Assembly: GCA_963974915.1 (NCBI GenBank)
Contig: CAXBES010000003.1
Location: 185,532-249,531 of the forward strand
DNA from: CAXBES01 sp963974915
Lineage (GTDB): Bacteria > Bacteroidota > Bacteroidia > Flavobacteriales > Flavobacteriaceae
DNA: 64,000 nt
Direction of reading: 5' to 3'
Under the pieces are notes generated by a model. That model was not told the origin of the DNA, made no database searches, and saw nothing but the letters and a program-made list of their open reading frames with translations. The translations under genes and the position numbers were made by a program. Positions 17,706-26,828 of the stretch are shown here, one piece after another. Each line of letters starts with the position of its first letter. Position 1 is the first letter of the stretch.

Positions 17706-18478
17706 TGATGCGTTTCCCATTACTTTTACTTCTCTTTATTTTCTTCGGAAGTGCTTACGCGCAGCAGGACTCTATTGCGGAAAAAACAGAGAAGGTTGTA
17801 ATGTATGACACCGCCCAGGCTAATCCTCCCCTAAATTTCGACCAAGAAAAAATTGAAGCCTACAAAGCAGATGACGACTTTAACTATACGGAGGTAGAAA
17901 TTGAAGAGAACTGGTGGACACAATTTAAACGATGGCTGGGGAACCTTTGGAGCAGCTTTTGGCGTTGGGTTTTTGGAGGAGTAACGCCCGGACCGTTTTG
18001 GGCTACTGTTATTCGTGTTTTGCCTTACCTTATTGTGGCCTTAGTGGTGGTATTTGTTGTTTGGCTGTTTTTAAAGTTGAATCCCGGAGCGACAATCTTC
18101 AAATCGAAACAACAGCCCGGAGTTTTCTTCACCGAAGAAGAAGAGATCATAAAAACGAAAGATATCCGTAAACTTATACAGAAGGCAATTCAGAATAAAG
18201 ACTACAGACTAGCAGTACGATATTATTATCTTTTAATTCTGAAAAAACTTACCGAAGCGGAAGTGATAGAATATGAATTCGATAAAACAAATACCGATTA
18301 TATTTCCGAAATTTCTTCCGAAAAACTAAACCATCAATTCGCTAAAGTTACAGTACTCTACGACTACATTTGGTATGGAAGCTTTAGTGTTTCCGAAGAA
18401 GATTACAACAAAGCCCAACGAACTTTCACCGCTCTTGAACAGGGTTTAACCTCCATAAAACCAAAGACCGTTGAGTAG
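17705..18478 (+). CDS. DUF4129 domain membrane protein
   Basis: A 257-residue protein with a signal peptide (1-20, ending AYAQ), an acidic region, one membrane helix (about 100-122, VIRVLPYLIVALVVVFVVWL) and a C-terminal DUF4129 domain (about 165-245: AVRYYYLLILKKLTEAEVIE, YDYIWYGSF). DUF4129 proteins accompany MoxR ATPases and DUF58 proteins. The domain is probably cytoplasmic. The start overlaps the upstream stop as TAATG. Confidence 0.88.
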   Translation: MMRFPLLLLLFIFFGSAYAQQDSIAEKTEKVVMYDTAQANPPLNFDQEKIEAYKADDDFNYTEVEIEENWWTQFKRWLGNLWSSFWRWVFGGVTPGPFWATVIRVLPYLIVALVVVFVVWLFLKLNPGATIFKSKQQPGVFFTEEEEIIKTKDIRKLIQKAIQNKDYRLAVRYYYLLILKKLTEAEVIEYEFDKTNTDYISEISSEKLNHQFAKVTVLYDYIWYGSFSVSEEDYNKAQRTFTALEQGLTSIKPKTVE

Positions 18479-19688
18479 ATCGCAGAAAATATTACTCGGA
18501 TTCTTCATTGTCCTTCTCGGCATTTTGGTGTACGCTGAAGCAACAAAGCCTCAGCCTGTAAATTGGTTTCCCAGCTATCACAACATGGATAAGATCCCAT
18601 TTGGTACTTATGTGCTATTCGATTTGCTGGAAGATAATTTTAAAAACCAACTCGAAGAAGTTTCAATTCCTCCTTTCGAAAAACTACAGGACTCCACCCT
18701 CACAGGGACTTATTTCGTTGTCAATAATCACCTAGCTTTCGACGATATCGAGCTCGAATTACTACTAGACTGGGTTTCTAAGGGAAATACCGCTTATATC
18801 TCTGCAAGCCACCTGTCTAGTAACCTTCTCGATACGTTAAATCTGGACATTCGAACTGCGTTTTTGTTTAATAGAATACAAACGCAACCCATGCTTGAGC
18901 TTGTGAACAGTGAATTTAAAAACTCTAAACCCTATCATATAGAAAGAAACCTGGATCTTAAATATTTTGTAGAGATCGATACGTTATCACAAACTGTACT
19001 TGGGGTTGCACAACCATATGACGATGTGCTGAAAATAGATGAGCCTCTTGTAAATTATATTAAAGCTCCGTTTGGGGACGGCAACCTGTACTTACATAGC
19101 CAACCCGAAATATTTACCAATTACTTTCTCCTTGAAAAAGATAATGCAGCCTATACCAAAAATGCTTTAGCTTACCTCGATACAGATCACAAGCTTTTCT
19201 TCGACACCTATTACAAATCGGGTAAACGGATCAACATTTCCCCCCTTCACGTTTTATTAAATAACAAATATCTAAAATGGAGCTACTATATACTGCTTAT
19301 AGGAGTATTACTTTTTGTATTATTTGAAGGGAAGAGAAAACAGCGAAGTATTCCTATCATGCCGAAGCTAACGAACAAAACTTACGAGTATACGCGAACT
19401 ATTTCGGGAATGTACATTGATAAAAAAGAGAATCACGAAATTGCCAAGAAACAAATTGTTCTATTTCTTGAGTTTGTTAGAACTCGTCTGCGAGTCCCTA
19501 CAGACCATATAAACACACGCTTTTTTAGCAGCGTGGCTGCCAGAAGCGGAAACACCGTAGAAGACACAAAAAATCTCTTTACTTTTATTGAAAAAGTTGA
19601 GCATCAGGAAACAACCAGCGAGACCGAACTGATAAAACTATATAAAGATATTACCTCATTTAAAGAAAAAATAGATGGAAAACCCTGA
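18471..19688 (+). CDS. DUF4350 domain membrane protein
   Basis: A 405-residue protein starting at TTG, eight bases inside the DUF4129 gene. An N-terminal anchor helix (6-22) is followed by a DUF4350 domain (about 35-215, related to GATase-like folds, with TAYISASHLSSNLLD), a second helix (about 268-286) and a soluble helical C-terminal domain. No catalytic residues can be named. It is a standard member of the MoxR-DUF58 cluster of Bacteroidota. Confidence 0.86.
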   Translation: MSRSQKILLGFFIVLLGILVYAEATKPQPVNWFPSYHNMDKIPFGTYVLFDLLEDNFKNQLEEVSIPPFEKLQDSTLTGTYFVVNNHLAFDDIELELLLDWVSKGNTAYISASHLSSNLLDTLNLDIRTAFLFNRIQTQPMLELVNSEFKNSKPYHIERNLDLKYFVEIDTLSQTVLGVAQPYDDVLKIDEPLVNYIKAPFGDGNLYLHSQPEIFTNYFLLEKDNAAYTKNALAYLDTDHKLFFDTYYKSGKRINISPLHVLLNNKYLKWSYYILLIGVLLFVLFEGKRKQRSIPIMPKLTNKTYEYTRTISGMYIDKKENHEIAKKQIVLFLEFVRTRLRVPTDHINTRFFSSVAARSGNTVEDTKNLFTFIEKVEHQETTSETELIKLYKDITSFKEKIDGKP

Positions 19689-20673
19689 AAAACCCAGTGA
19701 AGAATTACATTTTAATAATAGAATTCCCTTAGACGAATTAAAACAAGCTGTTACCCAAATAAAAGAACAGTTAGGTAAGATCATCATAGGGCAAGAAGAT
19801 TTTGTGGAACTGTTGATCGTAGGGCTCCTGGCTAAAGGTCATGTACTTATTGAAGGTGTTCCGGGGATCGCAAAGACCATCACCGCAAAACTTTTTGCTA
19901 AAACCCTGAAAACAGATTTCAGTCGTATTCAATTCACTCCGGACCTAATGCCAAGCGATGTATTAGGAACTTCGATCTTAAATATGAAGACCTCAGAATT
20001 TGAGTTTAAAAAAGGTCCTATTTTCTCTAACATAATCCTTATCGACGAGATCAACAGAGCACCGGCTAAAACGCAGGCAGCGCTGTTTGAAGTTATGGAA
20101 GAACGTCAAATTACTATGGACGGTCACGAATATGCAATGGAATTCCCTTTTATGGTTCTGGCAACTCAAAATCCAGTGGAGCAGGAAGGCACCTATGCCC
20201 TCCCCGAAGCACAGCTGGATCGCTTTATCTTTAAAATTAAAGTAGGATACCCAAATGTTGACCAGGAAGTTACGATCTTGAAAACACATCATGACCGCAA
20301 ACAATCACCCCCGGAAGATAAAATTGAAGGTGTGCTCAGTCCGGAGTCGTTAAAGAAGTTCAGGAGTCAAGTGCAAGATATTTTAATCGAAGATAAGATC
20401 TTTACCTATATAGCTCAAATAGTTGATAAAACGAGAAATCATCCGCATTTATATCTAGGGGGGTCGCCCAGAGCTTCCCTGGCGATCATGAATGCCGCCA
20501 AAGCATTTGCAGCAATTAACGGAAGAGATTTTGTAACCCCCGAAGACGTGAAACGTGGATTAGCGCCAGTGCTAAGACACCGAATTATTCTTTCACCCGA
20601 ACGTGAAATGGAAGGCATGACTACCGAGTCTGTAATAGAAATGATCGCTCAATCCATCGAAATACCCCGCTAA
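19675..20673 (+). CDS. MoxR-family AAA+ ATPase
   Basis: A 332-residue AAA+ protein with Walker A EGVPGIAKT (60-68), Walker B ILIDEINRAPAKTQAAL (121-137), sensor 1 LATQNPVEQEGTYALPEAQ and the C-terminal lid. MoxR ATPases act as chaperones that help assemble or activate partner proteins, usually vWA-domain proteins such as the DUF58 product encoded directly downstream. It overlaps the DUF4350 gene by 14 bases and touches the next gene without a gap. Confidence 0.95.
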   Translation: MENPEKPSEELHFNNRIPLDELKQAVTQIKEQLGKIIIGQEDFVELLIVGLLAKGHVLIEGVPGIAKTITAKLFAKTLKTDFSRIQFTPDLMPSDVLGTSILNMKTSEFEFKKGPIFSNIILIDEINRAPAKTQAALFEVMEERQITMDGHEYAMEFPFMVLATQNPVEQEGTYALPEAQLDRFIFKIKVGYPNVDQEVTILKTHHDRKQSPPEDKIEGVLSPESLKKFRSQVQDILIEDKIFTYIAQIVDKTRNHPHLYLGGSPRASLAIMNAAKAFAAINGRDFVTPEDVKRGLAPVLRHRIILSPEREMEGMTTESVIEMIAQSIEIPR

Positions 20674-22005
20674 GTGATAAAATTGCTTAAATCCTTCTAC
20701 TTTACGCCCAGGTTTTTCTACGGAATGACCTGCATCTCCATCCTATTCTTGATTTCCTATTGGATACCTCAACTATATGGAATTACATGGCTAATGTTAT
20801 TCGGGTTTTCGCTATTTATTCTTTTTGAAATTGCGATGCTTTATAGCAAACAGGGGTTAAAAGCGAAACGAATCCTACCCGAAAAATTTTCAAATAGTGA
20901 TGAAAATACCGTCATTATTCAATTACAAAATAATCACCCATTTACGCTCTCTATTGCAATAATCGACGAATTACCATTTCAATTTCAAAAAAGAGACTTT
21001 TTCAGAAAAACGAATGTCGCTGCCAAGATACCCGATACTTTTCAATATGCATTAAGACCTGTAGATCGTGGTGAATATTACTTCGGAAAGCTAAATTGCT
21101 ATACCTCATCTGTAATAGGTCTTATTAGAAGACGCTATATTTTTGGTAATGAACAAATGGTAAAAGTTTATCCTTCGTTTATCCAAATGAAGAAGTATGA
21201 CTTTCTGGCGATAGACAACCGACTCTCGAACATCGGCTTAAAGAAAATTAGACGTATTGGCCATACCATGGAATTCGAGCAAATTAAAGAATACGTGGTT
21301 GGGGACGATGTGCGTACCGTAAATTGGAAATCGACTGCAAAAAATGCCCGGTTGATGGTAAATCAGTATCAGGATGAGAAAATGCAACCCGTTTATTCTA
21401 TTATTGATACCAGTAGAGTAATGAAAATGCCTTTTGAAGAATTAAAGCTAGTAGATTATGCTATTAATAGCGCTCTAGCTTTTTCTAATATTGCTTTAAA
21501 AAAGAATGACAAAGTAGGGACGATGGATTTTAGCAACAAAGTGGGAGGGTTCCTTCCCGCAAATGCCAAGAAAACCTACCTCAATGCTATCATGGAGGCA
21601 TTGTACAATGTCGATACAAAATTCCTCGACGCAGATTATGGAATGTTACAGGCACATATAAAGCGCAGAATAACACATAGAAGTCTGTTATTATTATATA
21701 CCAATTTTGAACATATCTCATCACTTCGCAGACAACTGCCTTACTTACAAGCGATCGCTAAAAAACACGTGCTGGTTGTTATCTTTTTTGAAAACACCGA
21801 ACTAAAACTCCTAACAGAAGGTAAAGCAGAGACTGCTTTCCAAATATTCGATCAAACTATAGCACAACAGTTCGAATTTGATAAAAAACTGATGGTGAAG
21901 GAACTTCAACAGCGAGGGATCCAGACTATTTTAACGCCCCCACAGGATCTAACCGTAAATACGATCAATAAATACTTAGAGATAAAAGCCAGAGGATTAC
22001 TTTAA
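20674..22005 (+). CDS. DUF58 domain protein (vWA-like partner of MoxR)
   Basis: A 443-residue protein starting with GTG immediately after the MoxR stop. Two N-terminal membrane helices (about 13-50) are followed by a beta-rich part and the DUF58 signature YVVGDDVRTVNWKSTAKNAR, then a vWA-like fold (VYSIIDTSRVMKMP). The usual MIDAS DxSxS is D-T-S-R here. It is the expected partner of the upstream MoxR ATPase and closes the operon. Confidence 0.92.
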   Translation: MIKLLKSFYFTPRFFYGMTCISILFLISYWIPQLYGITWLMLFGFSLFILFEIAMLYSKQGLKAKRILPEKFSNSDENTVIIQLQNNHPFTLSIAIIDELPFQFQKRDFFRKTNVAAKIPDTFQYALRPVDRGEYYFGKLNCYTSSVIGLIRRRYIFGNEQMVKVYPSFIQMKKYDFLAIDNRLSNIGLKKIRRIGHTMEFEQIKEYVVGDDVRTVNWKSTAKNARLMVNQYQDEKMQPVYSIIDTSRVMKMPFEELKLVDYAINSALAFSNIALKKNDKVGTMDFSNKVGGFLPANAKKTYLNAIMEALYNVDTKFLDADYGMLQAHIKRRITHRSLLLLYTNFEHISSLRRQLPYLQAIAKKHVLVVIFFENTELKLLTEGKAETAFQIFDQTIAQQFEFDKKLMVKELQQRGIQTILTPPQDLTVNTINKYLEIKARGLL

Positions 22006-22019
22006 CCTACTATTAACTT

Positions 22020-22087
22020 CCCGTACCCGGCTTCCTTCTTCCTGCTTCTACCCTACGGGACGCTAAGAGCAAGCTGTTAACTCTGCC
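22020..22087. repeat. GC-rich intergenic element, copy A
   Basis: After the DUF58 gene the base composition rises. An inverted repeat CCCGTA (22020-22025) / TACGGG (22054-22059) encloses a pyrimidine-rich loop, and TGTTAACTCTGCC follows at 22075-22087. The last 13 bases recur with one mismatch at 22702-22714. Nothing coding is seen. Confidence 0.4.
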
Positions 22088-22197
22088 CAAAAACACATTT
22101 CAGCCACAAAAAGCGACAGTTCGGTAGTTTTAATTACTTCAGAAGGGAGATCGTTTGCATCTTTGTTTCAGAAATAATAACCATAAAACCACAAATT

Positions 22198-22626
22198 ATG
22201 AAAACGCTAATCCTATCTATCGCATTTTTAATATCTTCTTTTAGCATGATCGCCCAATCTAACGGCGAAAGCACTTCCGAAGGAACAACTATTACCATCA
22301 CAGTACCGGTTCAAAGCAATGAAGGGAATGTGGTTGTTGGATTATATCAGGAGGCAAATTTTATGAAAAACCCCTCAGTTGGTTCAGAAAGTGACATCGT
22401 GGATGGAAAGGCCACTGTAACTTTCGATAATGTGGCACCGGGAACCTACGCAGTCATTTTATTTCACGATAAGAATTTGAACAAACAAATGGATTTCGAT
22501 CCCAGTGGGATGCCCTTAGAAATGTATGGTGTTTCCAATAATGTGATGAGTATGGGTCCGCCACAATGGAACGATGCCAAATTTGAGGTAACAGAAACTC
22601 CAATTAATATGGAAATTAGAATGTAA
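22198..22626 (+). CDS. DUF2141 family exported protein
   Basis: A 142-residue protein with a signal peptide (1-19, ending MIAQ) and a DUF2141 domain with VAPGTYAVILFHDKNLNKQM and MGPPQWNDAKFEV. It is a paralogue of the protein at 4491-4904; both keep the P-x-W-x-D-A-K-F-E-V block. It stands alone between two GC-rich intergenic elements and has its own terminator. Function unknown. Confidence 0.88.
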   Translation: MKTLILSIAFLISSFSMIAQSNGESTSEGTTITITVPVQSNEGNVVVGLYQEANFMKNPSVGSESDIVDGKATVTFDNVAPGTYAVILFHDKNLNKQMDFDPSGMPLEMYGVSNNVMSMGPPQWNDAKFEVTETPINMEIRM

Positions 22627-22653
22627 TTAATTTTCCGGTTTAAATTATAATAG

Positions 22654-22684
22654 CCTTCTCTCTGTAAACGAGAGGAGGTTTTTT
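22654..22684 (+). terminator. Rho-independent terminator after the DUF2141 gene
   Basis: Stem CCTTCTCTC / GAGAGGAGG (nine pairs, one G-T) with a seven-base loop, followed by six T. It lies 28 bases after the stop at 22626. Confidence 0.85.
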
Positions 22685-22701
22685 ATTTGGCGGGCTGCCA
22701 C

Positions 22702-22751
22702 TGTTAACTGTGCCACCGGGCTTTCGGCATTAGTCGCATTGCTGCGCTAAT
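22702..22751. repeat. GC-rich intergenic element with hairpin, copy B
   Basis: Between the DUF2141 terminator and oxyR, TGTTAACTGTGCC (22702-22714) repeats copy A with one mismatch. It is followed by a hairpin at 22729-22751: ATTAG-t-CGCA / TGCGCTAAT, nine pairs with one bulge and a four-base loop. It has no poly-T tail, so it is not a terminator; it looks like a REP-type element. Confidence 0.45.
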
Positions 22752-22886
22752 ACGAGCTAATCTGCCTCTATCCCTGCCCGAACATCAAGCCGTCTAAAGA
22801 AACGTTGCTTTAAATTCTTAAACTTAGCCCTATAGTTAAAATCGTCTTAAGGCAATATTGTAATAGATTTTATCGATAACAAATTG

Positions 22887-22894
22887 TATCTTTG
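22887..22894 (+). promoter_or_regulatory. -7 box of oxyR
   Basis: TATCTTTG, a full match to TAnnTTTG, ends 17 bases before the oxyR ATG. The -33 element is not clear. Confidence 0.5.
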
Positions 22895-22911
22895 TATAAA
22901 CCTCAACCTAT

Positions 22912-23856
22912 ATGACGATCACACAACTCAAATACGTATTAGCCGTAGCCGAACATCAAAATTTTACCAAGGCAGCGCAAAAAACCTTTGTAACTCAACC
23001 TACGCTCAGCATGCAAATTCAAAAGCTGGAAGAAGAGTTGGAAATTCAAATTTTCGACAGATCTAAAAAACCGATCGAACTCACTTCGGTAGGAAAGAAA
23101 ATTGTGAGTCAGGCGCAAAGCATCGTTAACGAAGCAGAAAGAATGCAGGATGTTGTGGATCAGGAAAAAGGGTTTATTGGTGGAACTTTTAAATTAGGGA
23201 TCATACCCACTATCATGCCTACCTTATTACCCATGTTCTTAAAGAACTTTTCCAATAAATATCCTAAAGTACAGCTTAAAATAGAAGAACTCACTACAGA
23301 CGAGATCATCTCCAAAATTAACGACGGACATCTAGACGCAGCGATCGCTGCTACGCCTTTGTACCATGACAGAATAAAGGAAAGAGTTTTGTATTACGAA
23401 CCTTTTGTAGGTTACATCCCCCAAAGTCACAGATTACATACAAAGGAAAAAATTAATAGCTCCGATCTGGACATCGATGATATTTTGCTACTCGAGGATG
23501 GACATTGTTTTAGAGACGGAGTGATTAACTTGTGTAAAGTTTCTAAGCTAAATAACGGTGAGTCCTTTCAGTTGGAAAGCGGAAGTTTTGAAACACTTAT
23601 AAAGCTCTCTAATGAAGGCTTGGGTATGACTTTACTGCCGTATTTGCACACATTAGATCTTCAGAAGGGATTAGAAAACAACTTACACTATTTTAATGAG
23701 CCGTCTCCCGCAAGAGAAGTGAGCATAATTTACAGTAAGAGTGAATTAAAGATGCAGATCATCAATGCATTGTTCGATGTAATTTCGGGAGTAATAAGAG
23801 GTGCCATCGCTTTTCAGGATGTAAAGATCATCAGTCCGAAAGCTCAAAAAAACTAA
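22912..23856 (+). CDS. oxyR: OxyR, hydrogen peroxide-sensing LysR-type regulator
   Basis: A 314-residue LysR-family protein. The N-terminal winged helix-turn-helix is clear (QNFTKAAQKTFVTQPTLSMQ). The effector domain contains the redox pair C199 and C208 in DGHCFRDGVINLCK, with the same spacing and numbering as in E. coli OxyR, whose oxidation to a disulfide turns on catalase and peroxiredoxin genes. No target gene is adjacent; thioredoxin reductase (40160) is a possible distant target. It ends at a shared bidirectional terminator. Confidence 0.93.
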   Translation: MTITQLKYVLAVAEHQNFTKAAQKTFVTQPTLSMQIQKLEEELEIQIFDRSKKPIELTSVGKKIVSQAQSIVNEAERMQDVVDQEKGFIGGTFKLGIIPTIMPTLLPMFLKNFSNKYPKVQLKIEELTTDEIISKINDGHLDAAIAATPLYHDRIKERVLYYEPFVGYIPQSHRLHTKEKINSSDLDIDDILLLEDGHCFRDGVINLCKVSKLNNGESFQLESGSFETLIKLSNEGLGMTLLPYLHTLDLQKGLENNLHYFNEPSPAREVSIIYSKSELKMQIINALFDVISGVIRGAIAFQDVKIISPKAQKN

Positions 23857-23875
23857 TTAGATCCTGAAAATTAAA

Positions 23876-23906
23876 AACCCTCCTTAGCAAATCGCCTTGG
23901 AGGGTT
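23876..23906. terminator. Bidirectional terminator between oxyR and a small gene
   Basis: AACCCTCC (23876-23883) pairs perfectly with GGAGGGTT (23899-23906), with A-rich DNA before and T-rich after, so it can stop transcription from both sides. It lies between two convergent genes. Confidence 0.82.
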
Positions 23907-23910
23907 ATTT

Positions 23911-24108
23911 TTATGGATTTAAATAAATTAAACATTGATTTAATTGGGGGTTCTGTTTGATAAGCGAATCTACCCAGATCTTGAGTTCTTCAATTTCGTA
24001 AGGTAGCAATCTAGTCATCGCTTTTTTCAACTCTTTACAGAACAGATTAGTATCAAAGCTTACCTTTGCAAGCACGGCTTTGGTATAATCAAACATTGCT
24101 CTAGCCAT
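23911..24108 (-). CDS. Small conserved-type hypothetical protein
   Basis: A 65-residue acidic-basic helical protein (MFDYTKAVLAKVSFDTNLF, then KELKKAMTRLLPYEIEELKIW). I recognise the type as a short Flavobacteriia protein without known function. M5 at 24096 may be the true start because relatives begin MFDYTK. It stops four bases from the bidirectional terminator, which supports a real transcript. Confidence 0.65.
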   Translation of the reverse strand: MARAMFDYTKAVLAKVSFDTNLFCKELKKAMTRLLPYEIEELKIWVDSLIKQNPQLNQCLIYLNP

Positions 24109-24234
24109 AGTATAAACTGGATTTAATGTTAGTTAGGTAGTCTTCAACAATAGGCAGATCGGATTTAAAAATTAAGCTCTTTAAAGATAACTAAAAAAAC
24201 AAAGCAAAAGTACTTGAAATCAATTTTAACAGTG

Positions 24235-25035
24235 TTAAAATCTGTTGTCACCGTCTAATAGATCGCCTAAACCACCAAGAATACTGCCTTCTCCTTTGTC
24301 TTTACCCCCACCCTTAGGTGCTGCCATCCAAACTCGCTTGGCCAACCTGCTAAATGGAAGTGATTGAATAAAAACTGTACCCGGACCCGTAAGAGAAGCA
24401 AAAAATAGTCCTTCGCCACCAAATATGGTATTTTTTATTCCTCCAACAAATTCTATGTCATAATTTACGGTGCTGTCAAAACCAATAATACATCCCGTAT
24501 CCACACGAAGTTTCTCGCCGGGCGCTAATTCCTTAATTGCAGTAGTTCCTCCGGCATGAACAAACGCCATTCCATCTCCTTCCAGTTTTTGCATAATAAA
24601 CCCTTCGCCACCAAAAAGACCTCGTCCTAATTTCCTCGAAAACTCGATTCCAATAGAAACGCCCTTTGCGGCACAGAGAAAAGCATCCTTCTGACAAATA
24701 AATTTACCTCCAAACCTGTTGAGATCGATAGGCATGATCTTCCCGGGATATGGAGAAGCAAAACTCACATGTTTTTTGCCGGCCATGGTATTGTAAAAGG
24801 CAGTCATAAAAAGACTCTCACCGGTAAGTAATCGCTTACCTGCACCAAAGATCTTACCCATTACTCCTGTATCCTTTGCAGATCCGTCGCCAAAAATGGT
24901 CTCCATTTTAATTCCTTCGTCCATCATCATAAAACTCCCGGCCTCGGCGACAACCCCTTCATTTGGGTCTAATTCAATTTCTACGTATTGCATTTCTTCA
25001 CCGTAGATGGTGTAATCTATCTCATGTGCTTGCAT
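24235..25035 (-). CDS. AIM24/TIGR00266 family protein
   Basis: A 266-residue beta-rich protein of the TIGR00266 (AIM24-like) family, with glycine-rich strands such as GEGLFFASLTGPGTVFIQSL and EPGEKLR-like turns. The C-terminus is low-complexity glycine (GGGKDKGEGSILGGLGDLL). Mitochondrial AIM24 affects inner-membrane organisation; the bacterial role is unknown. It is 77 bases after a Nudix gene and may share its transcript. Confidence 0.88.
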   Translation of the reverse strand: MQAHEIDYTIYGEEMQYVEIELDPNEGVVAEAGSFMMMDEGIKMETIFGDGSAKDTGVMGKIFGAGKRLLTGESLFMTAFYNTMAGKKHVSFASPYPGKIMPIDLNRFGGKFICQKDAFLCAAKGVSIGIEFSRKLGRGLFGGEGFIMQKLEGDGMAFVHAGGTTAIKELAPGEKLRVDTGCIIGFDSTVNYDIEFVGGIKNTIFGGEGLFFASLTGPGTVFIQSLPFSRLAKRVWMAAPKGGGKDKGEGSILGGLGDLLDGDNRF

Positions 25036-25112
25036 ATTTTTTTATTTAAAGTTGTGTTTTGGTTCCTATATTCGTTGTAGTTTTCAAGAAATTGTTACAG
25101 GAGATGTATGGA

Positions 25113-25685
25113 TTATTTATTTCTTCTGAAAAGCAAAAACCATTGAAGTGCAATTATTGATTTCGCATCGCGAATGCGATTTTCGAGTAGCAGCTTCTCT
25201 ATTTCCGAAGCAGAAAACTTTACTATTTCAATATCTTCTTTCTCAGAAGCTACTCCTCCACCGTCATCGACCTTGTTTTTACTACTCACTTCCTGATAAT
25301 ATAGAAAAATACGTTCGGAGGAACCTCCCGGAGAAACGTAAAAGGATGAAACAAACTCTAAACTATTTATCTCATACCCTATCTCTTCTAGTAACTCTTT
25401 TTTCGCACGTTCTTCCTTTATATCATTATCTTCAACAGATCCTGCGGGAATCTCTACGATCCACCCTGAATCTGATTGAACCGTAGGATATCGAAATTGA
25501 TTGGTAAAGATCAAAGAATCGGATTCTTTTTCATACAACAAGATCGCGACCGAATCGCCACGATCGAAACACTTTCGTTTTACTTCCTGTGTACCACCTT
25601 GAAAAAGATCGTGCTCAATAATTGCTTCTGTTATTTTAAAATAATCGTTGAAAACGATTTTTTCAGACTTAATTGTATATTTCAT
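25113..25685 (-). CDS. Nudix hydrolase, ADP-ribose pyrophosphatase type
   Basis: A 190-residue Nudix protein with the box GSVEDNDIKEERAKKELLEEIG preceded by WIVEIPA, as in ADP-sugar and GDP-mannose pyrophosphatases (NudF/NudK type). In the box the usual Arg of REUXEE is Lys, while the metal-binding glutamates are kept. It would hydrolyse nucleoside diphosphate sugars in the cytoplasm. The exact substrate cannot be told. Confidence 0.87.
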   Translation of the reverse strand: MKYTIKSEKIVFNDYFKITEAIIEHDLFQGGTQEVKRKCFDRGDSVAILLYEKESDSLIFTNQFRYPTVQSDSGWIVEIPAGSVEDNDIKEERAKKELLEEIGYEINSLEFVSSFYVSPGGSSERIFLYYQEVSSKNKVDDGGGVASEKEDIEIVKFSASEIEKLLLENRIRDAKSIIALQWFLLFRRNK

Positions 25686-25718
25686 AATAGCAATGGCTTT
25701 TTTGTTACTTACTTCCTG

Positions 25719-26180
25719 CTATTTTCCGGCTTTTAGTTTTAAGGTCCACTCAAACTCGAATTTTGACACGACATCGCCATCCGGATCAACCCCTTCAGAT
25801 CGCATCCAGATTGTTTGTCCGTCCCCCGTCGCAATCGTTTTTTCGATGGCATCTTTCACCAGATGACCATCCTGGCAAGTAAAGACTATTCGTCCTCTGG
25901 CCTTCTTTGTAAACGTAGCTTTATTATTTGCTACAAGCATCGAAATATTCTCACCACTTTCTTTTATCGCGCTCATGACCATGGCTCCGGTACTTAATTC
26001 GGCTGTCATTCCCTGCACTGCCCAAAAAAGAGACTTAAACGGATTCTGATTGATCCATCTATGTCTCACGGTGGTAACACATGTTGTCTCCGTGATAGAT
26101 CTTAAACGTACGCCGGTAAAAAAAGCAGAGGGTAGTTTAAATAATAAAAAGGTGTTGATTTGACTTGGTTTTAGTGGCAT
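25719..26180 (-). CDS. DUF4442 hotdog-fold protein
   Basis: A 153-residue protein with a hotdog-fold (thioesterase-like) outline: PSQINTFLLFKLPSAFFTGV, MTAELSTGAMVM and ATFTKKARGRIVFTCQDGH. DUF4442 proteins are related to acyl-CoA thioesterases. No catalytic residue can be confirmed. It is 33 bases upstream of the Nudix gene on the same strand and begins a possible three-gene operon. Confidence 0.83.
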   Translation of the reverse strand: MPLKPSQINTFLLFKLPSAFFTGVRLRSITETTCVTTVRHRWINQNPFKSLFWAVQGMTAELSTGAMVMSAIKESGENISMLVANNKATFTKKARGRIVFTCQDGHLVKDAIEKTIATGDGQTIWMRSEGVDPDGDVVSKFEFEWTLKLKAGK

Positions 26181-26285
26181 TAAGAGGTATTTTTTAGCTA
26201 AGATATTACATTTTGACTAGTTTCCTAATGTTAAAATTATGTTAATATTTAGTACTATGCGTAACATAATACCTTCTTAAAGACA

Positions 26286-26293
26286 TATATTTG
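26286..26293 (+). promoter_or_regulatory. -7 box of the DUF4870-PadR-PspC operon
   Basis: TATATTTG, a full TAnnTTTG match, 19 bases before the ATG at 26313. The region upstream is very AT-rich and the -33 element is uncertain. Confidence 0.5.
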
Positions 26294-26312
26294 TATAAGA
26301 AATTAATCAACA

Positions 26313-26828
26313 ATGGAAAATTCAGTTTCAGAAAACGAAAAAAACTTAGGTGCATTTATTCATCTATCAACATTCTTAAAGTTCTTTTTCCCCTTAGCAA
26401 ATTTCTTTGCTCCTCTTTTATTATGGACATTAAATAAAGAAAAAGACTTTGTTGATGTACATGGAAAGCAAGCGATAAATTTTCAATTGAGTATATTCTT
26501 ATATTCCTTAGTACTGTGTGCGCTTTGTATTCCCTTTGTATTGGTTTTCGCTACAGATTTTATTTCGTTAGTAGACGCCATAGATCATACGGTTCGTGAA
26601 GTAAGGTTTTCAGAAATTAAAAATCTTTCGGGTTATATTTTATTATTTGCGCTCGTTGCTATTTTGTTATTCGGACTCTTTGTATTCGAACTCTATGCAG
26701 TAATCAATGCAACCATTCACGCAGCTAATGGAAAATTGTATAAATACCCACTATCAATATCATTCATCAAAACAACACCTCAATTAGAATCGGGGCAAAA
26801 TCAATCAAAAAATGAGCACGTTAGTTAG
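26313..26828 (+). CDS. DUF4870 family membrane protein
   Basis: A 171-residue protein with three membrane helices (about 17-38, 60-85, 108-135) in the DUF4870 pattern: FFAPLLLWTLNKEKDFVDVH, then GKQAINFQLS, and INATIHAANGKLYKYPLSI. Function unknown. It is the first gene of an operon with a small ORF, PadR, PspC and DUF2807 proteins, a set recurring in Flavobacteriia and probably linked to membrane stress. Confidence 0.9.
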   Translation: MENSVSENEKNLGAFIHLSTFLKFFFPLANFFAPLLLWTLNKEKDFVDVHGKQAINFQLSIFLYSLVLCALCIPFVLVFATDFISLVDAIDHTVREVRFSEIKNLSGYILLFALVAILLFGLFVFELYAVINATIHAANGKLYKYPLSISFIKTTPQLESGQNQSKNEHVS

